Source: Aquirhabdus sp. (GTDB lineage Bacteria; Pseudomonadota; Gammaproteobacteria; Pseudomonadales; Moraxellaceae). From it: DNA of 18,844 nucleotides. Shown here one piece after another: positions 7,903 to 14,871 of the stretch. Numbering within the stretch: position 1 is the stretch's first letter; each line of letters starts with the position of its first letter. The position numbers and the translations under genes were made by a program. Location: positions 1-18,844 of the forward strand of contig JASLGO010000149.1 in the NCBI GenBank assembly GCA_030150135.1. The letters run 5' to 3'. The notes beneath the pieces are model-generated. The model searched no databases. It was not told where the DNA came from and was given only the letters and a program-made list of their open reading frames with translations.

Positions 7903-8005
7903 GCCATATTTATGTTGCGACAAGTCATTTTATTGGCTGAAATCATACAAATTAAAAGCGAATCTGATCAATATTAACCACATAGCACTGTCCATGCGCT
8001 AAAAT

Positions 8006-9010
8006 CTATTCAGTGTGATCTTGTGCATTTTGCTCAAGTTTTTTACTTGCAGCTTCGGCATCGCGGATCGTCTGATCTAACTGCGCAATAATCGCAGGAT
8101 TCACAGGCTGACTCAATGTTGCATGTGCCAATCGGACACGTTTTAAACGTTGTAACCAATAAATAGAGTCACGGTAATGCTGATCATGATACGTCGCCAT
8201 CGACATGAGCAACAGCGCGCCTTCATGATCAGGATTTTGTACCAAAATTCGTGTCACGATGTCCTTCGTGACCGAGTCCATTTTACCTTGTAAACCAAAA
8301 AAACGCATCTGCGCATACGCCATCGCGATATCATTATTTTGAGGTTTCAGACGATATGCATGCGCAAGTGCCGCCAAAGCAGGTTCAATCGCATTGGCAT
8401 CCATATATGCTTCTGACAAATTGACCCAACGCTTTGCATCGAATGGATGTTGATAAGCATTGCTCTGCATCGCTTGCAAAAGCTCAAAGGCATGACCCGA
8501 AATAGTAACAGGAGGTTGATTCAGCTGACCTGTCATCAACCCATCTGCAACTTCGGCATACTGATCCTGATTCGCCCAGAAATCTAATAGCGTACGATGC
8601 TGAGACTGTTGATGTTGACTCCACAAATAATACGTTGTGAGTGATAAGAGCGGAATGATCAAAAAGATAATTATCGTGACCCATCGAGAAAAGACTAGCG
8701 ATGGTCGCGACAATTCAACACCATCATTCATCACATCCACACGACCCGCATCCGCAGCAAGCAATTGTCTTTCTAAATCCGTTTTTTGTTCAAAATATTC
8801 ATCTGCATCTAAAATATGACTACGATGATCCGCTTCTAATTCGACGAGACGATCTTTAAATACAATGACATTCAACTGTGTAAGATTTGCATGTGCTTCA
8901 GATTTTATTCTTGAACGAGGCAGCAACGGGAAAACAACAATCACCGACAAAATCAGCGTCAGCCCGACCGCACATAACCAAAATAAAAATTGTGTTGAAT
9001 TAGTGATCAT
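8006..9010 (-). CDS. ccmI: Cytochrome c biogenesis protein CcmI (TPR apocytochrome chaperone)
   Basis: CcmI holds apocytochrome c at the haem ligation complex with CcmF and CcmH in the inner membrane and periplasm. The frame is open to 9028, but the ATG at 9010 is preferred because AGGA lies 8 nt upstream; this gives 334 residues. Two membrane segments are evident (about 8-30 and 110-130), separated by a cytoplasmic loop rich in Leu and charged residues (FKDRLVELEADH), and then a periplasmic tail of TPR-like helices (about 175-275, with YAQMRFFGLQGKMD and a later YWLQRL helix). It overlaps the end of ccmH by 11 nt and is the last gene of ccmFGHI. No terminator with a T-run is visible after it. 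Confidence 0.93.
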   Translation of the reverse strand: MITNSTQFLFWLCAVGLTLILSVIVVFPLLPRSRIKSEAHANLTQLNVIVFKDRLVELEADHRSHILDADEYFEQKTDLERQLLAADAGRVDVMNDGVELSRPSLVFSRWVTIIIFLIIPLLSLTTYYLWSQHQQSQHRTLLDFWANQDQYAEVADGLMTGQLNQPPVTISGHAFELLQAMQSNAYQHPFDAKRWVNLSEAYMDANAIEPALAALAHAYRLKPQNNDIAMAYAQMRFFGLQGKMDSVTKDIVTRILVQNPDHEGALLLMSMATYHDQHYRDSIYWLQRLKRVRLAHATLSQPVNPAIIAQLDQTIRDAEAASKKLEQNAQDHTE

Positions 9011-9506
9011 GACGAACATCCTGATCATTCAGGTTATTTTTTTCCAATAGCTGATTCAGTCGCCAAGACTCTTCAGCACTCAAAGGAGCAACGTTCAGGC
9101 TTCTCTGTGAACGAGCACGAATCAACCAAACCAATAATACACATATCAACAATAATGGAGGTGCGAACCAAAGCACCCATGTCGAACGCTTCATAGGTGG
9201 TTTATAACTAATAAAATCACCGTATCGTGATGCCATATATTGGCGAATTTGCTCATCAGACTGACCTTGTTGCACGAGAAGATAAGTTCTACGTCTGAGA
9301 TCTAGTGCAATAGGTGCATCGGAACCCGCAAGATTGGCATTCTGACACTTTGGGCAACGGAACTCCTCAATCAATGCCCGATATCGCATTTCCTGCTGTG
9401 GATTTTGAAAAGTTAAATCCGCATCAGATGCTATTGCCAATGAAATATGACTAACGACACTGAGTAAGCAAAAAACGGTGATACGCAACACAGACATCAA
9501 GTGCAT
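9000..9506 (-). CDS. ccmH: Cytochrome c haem lyase subunit CcmH
   Basis: CcmH reduces the CXXCH disulfide of apocytochrome c (with CcmG) and presents it to CcmF for haem attachment. The start at 9506 is chosen for GGAG seven nt upstream; the frame also extends to 9542, and the ATG at 9497 overlaps the ccmG stop as ATGA but has poorer spacing. The 168-residue product has a signal peptide (hydrophobic to about residue 25), the redox motif RCPKCQN (Cys51 and Cys54) and a single membrane segment (about 108-131) near the C-terminus. In the family the motif is LRCPxCQN; here the Lys in the middle position is unusual but conserved spacing is kept. This is the short, non-fused CcmH, consistent with a separate ccmI. 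Confidence 0.95.
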   Translation of the reverse strand: MHLMSVLRITVFCLLSVVSHISLAIASDADLTFQNPQQEMRYRALIEEFRCPKCQNANLAGSDAPIALDLRRRTYLLVQQGQSDEQIRQYMASRYGDFISYKPPMKRSTWVLWFAPPLLLICVLLVWLIRARSQRSLNVAPLSAEESWRLNQLLEKNNLNDQDVRHDH

Positions 9507-10054
9507 TGCCCTACTCCGTGCGCATTTAAACGATCTAGACAAGGCTTTAATTGTTCACGCCAAACAGAATCATTCACCTCACCTAAAATATGCAAACGAA
9601 TACGATGCTCTTGATCCACAACAAAACTTTCTGGTGCACCTGTCACGCCCAAGTCCACGCCAAAATCACCCTGTAAATCTTGCACATTCATTAAATATGG
9701 ATCGCCATGCTGTGCTAGATATGCCGAAGCATCGCTAGGTTGGTCTTTATAATTAACACCAACAAGCACAACGCCTTGCTTCGCTAATTTGAGTAAATAA
9801 GGCTGTTCAGCAGCACACGTTGGACACCAGGAACCCCACACATTGAGAATAAATGGCTCCTTCGGCAGATTTGTCGCTGTTTGCAATTGCCCATCAACTA
9901 AACGAGGTAAATGAAATGCTGGCAGCAGTTGATCTGTTGTCGCTTGCGGAACGATCTTGGGATCGACACCCAATCGTGTCCACAACACAATCGACAGTCC
10001 AATAAAAATAATGAATGGCACTAACCCGATCAATATACTTTTTTTAAGGCGCAT
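9497..10054 (-). CDS. ccmG: Thiol:disulfide interchange protein CcmG/DsbE
   Basis: CcmG is a membrane-anchored thioredoxin-like protein that keeps apocytochrome c cysteines reduced in the periplasm. The start at 10054 gives 185 residues (MRLKKSILIG); GGGAG lies just upstream, and the longer frame to 10078 has no such site. An N-terminal anchor spans about 7-25. The catalytic WCPTC is at residues 76-80 (Cys77 and Cys80), followed by AAEQP as in other CcmG proteins, and the cis-proline motif TGAPE is near residue 138-142. It overlaps ccmF by 11 nt and ccmH by 10 nt, so all are one translationally coupled message. Confidence 0.96.
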   Translation of the reverse strand: MRLKKSILIGLVPFIIFIGLSIVLWTRLGVDPKIVPQATTDQLLPAFHLPRLVDGQLQTATNLPKEPFILNVWGSWCPTCAAEQPYLLKLAKQGVVLVGVNYKDQPSDASAYLAQHGDPYLMNVQDLQGDFGVDLGVTGAPESFVVDQEHRIRLHILGEVNDSVWREQLKPCLDRLNAHGVGQCT

Positions 10055-12044
10055 TCGTCTCTCCCATGCCAGAAGCATTGAGATGTGTTTTCTTTGCTAA
10101 ACGATAACGGCGATCACTCATTGCAAGGCCTCCCCCTAACGCCATGCATAGCGCACCAATCCATAACCAGCGCACAAAAGGTTTGCAATAGACTCGTACA
10201 GCCCATGCGCCATTCACATCTTGAGAATCCAAAGGATCTCTCAAAGCAATATACAAATCACGAAACAGATTGCCATCTATCGCGGCCTCTGTCATTGGGC
10301 TACCTTGCGCCACATAAATTCGCTTTTCAGGGTATAACATTCCCACTAACTGCCCATGCTTGCGTACACTGAACGTCGCCAGTGTTGCATCATAATTAGC
10401 ACCTTGAATAACTTGTAACGCATCAAAGTGAAATTGGTAGTCAGCCAGAGTGACAGTTTGACCTTGTTTTAATGCCACATCACGCTCAATACTGAGATGG
10501 GTTGTCAAGGTGACTCCCATAATCACAATCAACAAACCGACATGCGCAAACACCATGCCCCAATAGCTGCGAGATAGACGTATCAGCCCTGTGAGAAAAT
10601 TTGAAGCCGTGACTATCTTTTGAAATAAATCCCACAACAACAACCCAAGCACCCAAATACATAGTGCAGCTGTCAGCCCAGTCATTAAGGCATGTTTACC
10701 ATGAACCAGCAACCACACACCACCACCCGCTAATATCGCAGTCATCATGACGGATATAGCAGGAAACAAAAGCTGCTGACGTAAACGCTTAGACTGACGC
10801 TTCCATGCTGTCACTGGCGCAATCGCCATAAAAACCAATAACAACCACGTCAGTGGTACAAACAAAGAATTAAAGTAAGGCGCACCCACCGAAACACGAC
10901 CAAGACCAAATGCATCTGCGATCAGTGGATAAAGTGTTCCCAATACCACAACACTCGCCGCGATCACTAAAATTAAATTATTCATCGCAAGGAACGTTTC
11001 ACGCGACCACAACGCATAGCGACTTTCCACAGTCAGTTTCCAGCCACGTAACGCAAACAGTAAGAAACTCCCACCCACGACAAAAATCAAAATACCCAGT
11101 ATAAATAAACCTCGCGAAGGGTCTGCGGCAAACGCATGTACTGAAGTCAAAACGCCTGAACGTACTAGAAATGTTCCTAGCAAACTGAGCCCAAATGCCA
11201 AGATCGCCAATAACACCGTCCAAGCCTTAAATACGCCACGCTTCTCACTCACTGCAAGGGAGTGAATCAAAGCCGTTGCCACGAGCCAAGGCATCAACGA
11301 AGCATTTTCCACTGGATCCCAAAACCACCAGCCGCCCCAGCCAAGTTCGTAGTAAGCCCACCATGAACCCAAAGCAATCCCAATCGTTAAAAAAGACCAA
11401 GCCATTAACGCCCACGGACGCGACCAGCGCGCCCAAGCAGAATCCATTCGTCCAGCCCATAATCCTGCAATTGCAAATGAAAATGGAACTACCAGCCCGA
11501 CATATCCCATATACAGCATAGGCGGATGCACAATCAGCCCAATATCCTGGAGCAATGGATTAAGGTCTGCACCATCGACAGGTAACACTGTTAAATCATG
11601 AGTAAATGGACTAGAAGTCAGCACAATGAAAGCCAGCATCGCCACCGAAACCAAGCCCATTATCGACAAGACACGTGCAACCAGATCAATCGGAAGCGCG
11701 CGACTCCGCAGAGCAACAACCCCGCCCCAAACCGCTAAAATCGTCACCCATAGCAATAATGAACCTTCATGCCCGCCCCAGACCGCAGACATTTGGTAAT
11801 ACCAAGGCAATAGGCTATTCGAATGCTCCGCCACATAAACAAGGCCAAAATCATTCGTCAAAAACGCAATCATCAAGCAAAAAAAACTTGTGAGCAAAGC
11901 AACCATTTGCGCACAAGCCAACGACGACGCGAGCTGCTGATAAATCAATTTACGCAACCATACACCCAGCATTGGAATAATTGCCTGTAATAGTGCAACC
12001 ACCAATGCGGTTAATAGTGCAAAATTTCCTAACTCACCAGACAT
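10044..12044 (-). CDS. ccmF: Cytochrome c haem lyase CcmF
   Basis: CcmF is the core haem lyase of System I: it receives haem from CcmE and attaches it to the CXXCH of apocytochrome c together with CcmH and CcmI. The 666-residue product (Escherichia coli about 647) is highly hydrophobic with roughly 14-15 membrane segments. The tryptophan-rich WWD domain GWGGWWFWDPVENASLMPW is at residues 235-253, and likely haem-ligating histidines are present at His173 (IVHPP) and His261 (ALIHSLAVSEKRG). The start ATG has GGAG 10 nt upstream. It begins the ccmFGHI operon and is preceded on the same strand by the terminator of the DUF445 gene, so it must have its own promoter. Confidence 0.97.
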   Translation of the reverse strand: MSGELGNFALLTALVVALLQAIIPMLGVWLRKLIYQQLASSLACAQMVALLTSFFCLMIAFLTNDFGLVYVAEHSNSLLPWYYQMSAVWGGHEGSLLLWVTILAVWGGVVALRSRALPIDLVARVLSIMGLVSVAMLAFIVLTSSPFTHDLTVLPVDGADLNPLLQDIGLIVHPPMLYMGYVGLVVPFSFAIAGLWAGRMDSAWARWSRPWALMAWSFLTIGIALGSWWAYYELGWGGWWFWDPVENASLMPWLVATALIHSLAVSEKRGVFKAWTVLLAILAFGLSLLGTFLVRSGVLTSVHAFAADPSRGLFILGILIFVVGGSFLLFALRGWKLTVESRYALWSRETFLAMNNLILVIAASVVVLGTLYPLIADAFGLGRVSVGAPYFNSLFVPLTWLLLVFMAIAPVTAWKRQSKRLRQQLLFPAISVMMTAILAGGGVWLLVHGKHALMTGLTAALCIWVLGLLLWDLFQKIVTASNFLTGLIRLSRSYWGMVFAHVGLLIVIMGVTLTTHLSIERDVALKQGQTVTLADYQFHFDALQVIQGANYDATLATFSVRKHGQLVGMLYPEKRIYVAQGSPMTEAAIDGNLFRDLYIALRDPLDSQDVNGAWAVRVYCKPFVRWLWIGALCMALGGGLAMSDRRYRLAKKTHLNASGMGETNAP

Positions 12045-12193
12045 TAAGCCACTGCTCCAATATCACAATCCTCATTAAGATTGACAAGCTCATTGCAACG
12101 TCTTCACCAAAAACACAACTCAAAGTATGGCACTGTATTGCACTGCAACACATTGTGTATTTTAAGCAATGATTGTTTTTTTGATGCGCTCAT

Positions 12194-12227
12194 AAAAAAG
12201 CCCGCAATAATAACTTGCGGGCTTTTT
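12194..12227 (-). terminator. Rho-independent terminator of the DUF445 gene
   Basis: A perfect 13-bp stem AAAAAGCCCGCAA / TTGCGGGCTTTTT (12195-12207 with 12215-12227, 7-nt loop); the minus-strand transcript ends in six T residues. It lies 29 nt after the stop of the gene at 12256 and separates it from ccmF. Confidence 0.93.
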
Positions 12228-12255
12228 CAACAACATGACATCGCTAACATAACAA

Positions 12256-13578
12256 TTAATGGAAACCAAAAAACAACTGGATCGCACCCGCTAATGCACC
12301 TGTGACACCACCCAATACAATCAAAATCCATTCATCTTCATGAAACGCAGGACGTAATAAATTCTGGAATTCTGGAGGAGTCAGTTTTAATAAACGCTCA
12401 TAGAAAATCTGATAAATTTTGCGACCACGACTTTCATTTAAGGCAGGACTTGCAATCGGTTTCATCGTTGCTTCAATAGATTTATCAATCATATCCGCTT
12501 TCAATTTTGCATATTCAGTTGGACCAATACTCATCTGCAAGACTGTGCGTAAGAGTGGAGTTTCCATCACTAGATTGATATGACGTTTTAAAATACGTCG
12601 CGTTTTATTTGCACGCGTACCATACATCATTTCACTCATAATACTCTTCACAGTGATCAAATCCTGTGTAACCACTTCAGCAAACACTGACGATACTTCT
12701 GGCTGACGGCGCATAAAAGCACCTTGCCATGGTAATGTTCCAATCTTAGGAATGGTTGGCAAAATAAATGGAAAACGCTTGCTAAATCTAAATATCTGCG
12801 GGAAGCGAATATTGACGGGTTCAATGGGATTAAAAACCATCCAAATAGCGATCCAGTTGGTCAGGAAGCCCCAAAGTGCCGCCCAAAACACAATCGTCCA
12901 ATGCCATGGCACAATCAAGAAAATGACCATTTGCGCAAGACCAAATACCAATCCAATTGCCGCGCTAATATGCCAAATAAAATTAATTTCTTTTTGTCCA
13001 ACTTTAAGAAACATTCTAACCATCAACAAACGATCGTTTTCCATTTTTTTAACGATCATTTCGCGCATATCAACTAAACTTTCAACATTGAAAGTCAGTT
13101 CTGTCACGATGTCGAGCATGACGCCTGGCATTTGTTTATGTGCTTGTTGATAAATCCGACGTTTCACAGAATAAGGTAAATTTTCCCAAAGCGTTGGATT
13201 GCGCTCAAGCATGACCTCATCAATAAGATACTCAAGCTCCTCCGCAATCTCATCACCAATCATTTGTGCCATTTCAGTGGGATCCATTGCACTAAAGAAC
13301 TCTTGCAACGACCCTAATTTCGATAACGTCTGATCAACAATGATGCCTGATATTTTTCCTGCTTTGCGCGGTACAATGCCTTGCCAGCCTAGAGGAATAG
13401 GCCCTAATCGTATACCCCAAAATTTAATGGGATAAAACATCATATTCAAAGCCATCCACACATGCATCCATGTCACGATCGATGCAACAGGTGCAATCGT
13501 CACATAAACCCAAAAGTGCTCGCCATTCAACACATCATGCAAACGTCCAACGAGAATTTGCCAAAAACTATATAACAT
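12256..13578 (-). CDS. DUF445-family integral membrane protein
   Basis: A 440-residue protein of the DUF445 family, whose role is not established. Hydrophobic segments are near residues 22-40, 205-224, 226-249 and 418-438. It contains an internal duplication: the first half has MMFYPIKFWGIRLGPIPLGWQGIVPR (about 46-71) followed by an amphipathic stretch with Asp-rich MAQMIGDEIAEELE, and the second half has the corresponding NWIAIWMVFNPIEP (241-254), GTLPWQGAFMRRQPEV (280-295) and VFAEVVTQDL. The ATG has AGGA six nt upstream. It is followed by a strong terminator, so it is likely monocistronic. The C-terminal hydrophobic segment VLGGVTGALAGAIQLFFGF would anchor the end in the membrane. The family assignment rests on the shared PWQG-type motif and the two-fold repeat; I could not run a search. 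Confidence 0.82.
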   Translation of the reverse strand: MLYSFWQILVGRLHDVLNGEHFWVYVTIAPVASIVTWMHVWMALNMMFYPIKFWGIRLGPIPLGWQGIVPRKAGKISGIIVDQTLSKLGSLQEFFSAMDPTEMAQMIGDEIAEELEYLIDEVMLERNPTLWENLPYSVKRRIYQQAHKQMPGVMLDIVTELTFNVESLVDMREMIVKKMENDRLLMVRMFLKVGQKEINFIWHISAAIGLVFGLAQMVIFLIVPWHWTIVFWAALWGFLTNWIAIWMVFNPIEPVNIRFPQIFRFSKRFPFILPTIPKIGTLPWQGAFMRRQPEVSSVFAEVVTQDLITVKSIMSEMMYGTRANKTRRILKRHINLVMETPLLRTVLQMSIGPTEYAKLKADMIDKSIEATMKPIASPALNESRGRKIYQIFYERLLKLTPPEFQNLLRPAFHEDEWILIVLGGVTGALAGAIQLFFGFH

Positions 13579-13719
13579 GGTAAATCCTATTCAATTGGTC
13601 AATTAATGTTGCTGTTATAGCGCTTACTTTTATAGTGATAGGATTCAACTTTTCACTGTCCCGCATGTCGATAAATAAAATACTCAAGCACTCCACCCAT
13701 CACCCCATCAGTCGCACTA

Positions 13720-14400
13720 CTAATAGATACCTAAGCCAAAATCCAATCCAAACATGATTAATGGAGTCACTTTTTGTTGATCGGCTGTTCCAGCAGAATT
13801 TTTTTGCGCACCACCAATTGATACGCTGATTGCAGTTAAACTCGCTTTATTTAAGAATAAATAAGACATCTCTAAAGCAGCGCCTAATCTATCTTTACGA
13901 TCAGTACCAATACTCGTGTTATCTACATAGCCTGCATAAGCACCAAAATAAACACCATCATTATTTTTATCGCTATTATATTGATAAGGCATACGAAAAC
14001 CGACTTGGCCGACTACTTTATTACCCTGAAAAAACTCACCGACTTTTGCGTATACATGACCAAATCGTGTTGGCGCTTCTACATAGGCATGTAATAAAGA
14101 ATTGGTATCACCCACACCGACATATACAGAATGCAATCCATCCACTCGAGTATGATTGAAACCAAACCAATCGATTGTAGAATCTAGCCCTGATCCGATT
14201 CCAGATCCAATCGAGTTGAAAACTCCACCTGATTTTGGCGCAGATGTCGCATCCGTTGACGACTGCTCACCATCCGCATGAACCAAAGTAGAACCCACTA
14301 AACAGCTCAACATAACAAGCATATTCAAGGTAGAAGTTGTGATACGAGATCTATTTTCTTCATGATGCTTCATTGACTTAAACTCTACCTTAGATTCCAT
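13720..14400 (-). CDS. Putative secreted or outer-membrane protein of unknown function
   Basis: No named family is recognised. The start at 14400 is preferred because GGAG lies nine nt upstream; the frame extends to 14415, and an ATG at 14373 is possible. The product (226 residues) has a hydrophobic signal segment (about 25-41) ending LVHA before DGEQ, then a low-complexity Ser/Gly linker (to about residue 75). The mature part alternates polar and hydrophobic residues with many aromatic Tyr and Phe and ends in the pattern of a beta-barrel closing strand (MFGLDFGLGIY, C-terminal Tyr), suggesting a small outer-membrane barrel. A MLSC motif near residue 30-33 weakly resembles a lipobox, but the residue at -3 is not typical. 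It has no terminator that I can see and is not in an operon with the neighbours. Confidence 0.72.
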   Translation of the reverse strand: MESKVEFKSMKHHEENRSRITTSTLNMLVMLSCLVGSTLVHADGEQSSTDATSAPKSGGVFNSIGSGIGSGLDSTIDWFGFNHTRVDGLHSVYVGVGDTNSLLHAYVEAPTRFGHVYAKVGEFFQGNKVVGQVGFRMPYQYNSDKNNDGVYFGAYAGYVDNTSIGTDRKDRLGAALEMSYLFLNKASLTAISVSIGGAQKNSAGTADQQKVTPLIMFGLDFGLGIY

Positions 14401-14536
14401 GAATGATATCTCCATATTATTGCCATGTAATGAACTAATTAGCCGATGCTGCTTGATTAATATTATTTAGAGGAAAACTTCGGCGTAAACTACCACAGCA
14501 GGACCCTTAAAGTCACTGACTCTAACACCAAACATG

Positions 14537-14581
14537 TTTTATCGTGATTAGCAACTTTAACAGAAATAATTCACGATAAAA
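14537..14581. repeat. 11-bp perfect inverted repeat TTTTATCGTGA with 23-nt spacer
   Basis: Left arm 14537-14547 and right arm 14571-14581 are exact reverse complements. Neither side ends in a T-run beyond the arms, so it is not a convincing terminator; an operator or stem-loop is more likely. A related half-site, TTTTATCG, is at 14625-14632, and a small GTAAA / TTTAC repeat follows at 14582-14596. Confidence 0.7.
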
Positions 14582-14771
14582 GTAAAAAAAATTTACAAAA
14601 CAACTAATATTATTTTTTTCATGGTTTTATCGCCATTTTGGCATCAAAAATATAAGACAACATGCTGCAAACAATCTAAACCAAACAAAAGCAGCCCGAT
14701 GAGAGTCAAGTTGCCATCTCGGATTTTAAACAACAAAATATGGAATGCTTAGAACTTCTGCGGAAAGTTGA

Positions 14772-14800
14772 TTGTCAGATTCCACGCGGATCGTTACACT
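14772..14800 (+). promoter_or_regulatory. Promoter for mrdA
   Basis: TTGTCA (14772-14777; 5 of 6), a 17-nt spacer and TACACT (14795-14800; 4 of 6). Transcription would begin near 14807 and leave a leader of about 65 nt before the ATG at 14872. Confidence 0.6.
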
Positions 14801-14813
14801 CGCAATCTGTAAG

Positions 14814-14829
14814 GCTGTAGGCATACAGC
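14814..14829 (+). other. Small hairpin in the mrdA 5' leader
   Basis: GCTGTA (14814-14819) pairs with TACAGC (14824-14829) around a GGCA tetraloop. It lies inside the predicted leader, 42 nt before the ATG, and no Shine-Dalgarno site is visible nearby. It is too short to be called a known regulatory RNA. Confidence 0.4.
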
Positions 14830-14871
14830 TCCGTCACGCCTAGCCACACTATCTTCGTTTTGCGACCTCAC

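Larger units (their letters stand above)
14401..14871. other. Divergent non-coding region between the putative barrel gene and mrdA
   Basis: This 471-bp stretch has no gene I can support. It holds an 11-bp inverted repeat (14537-14547 and 14571-14581), a further TTTTATCG half-site at 14625-14632, a good promoter for mrdA (14772-14800), and a small hairpin in the mrdA leader (14814-14829). The middle (about 14580-14625) is very AT-rich. Confidence 0.6.

Noticed and set aside
7981..8005. Possible terminator after ccmI (TAGCGC / GTGCTA hairpin)
   Set aside because: The stem has only six pairs with one G-U and there is no T-run after it.
12059..12087. TTGTCA-17-GATATT as a ccmF promoter
   Set aside because: The predicted transcript start would fall downstream of the GGAG ribosome binding site of ccmF, so it does not fit.
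14537..14581. Rho-independent terminator at the inverted repeat
   Set aside because: The loop is 23 nt and neither side has a T-run after the arm, so an operator or stem-loop reading is preferred.
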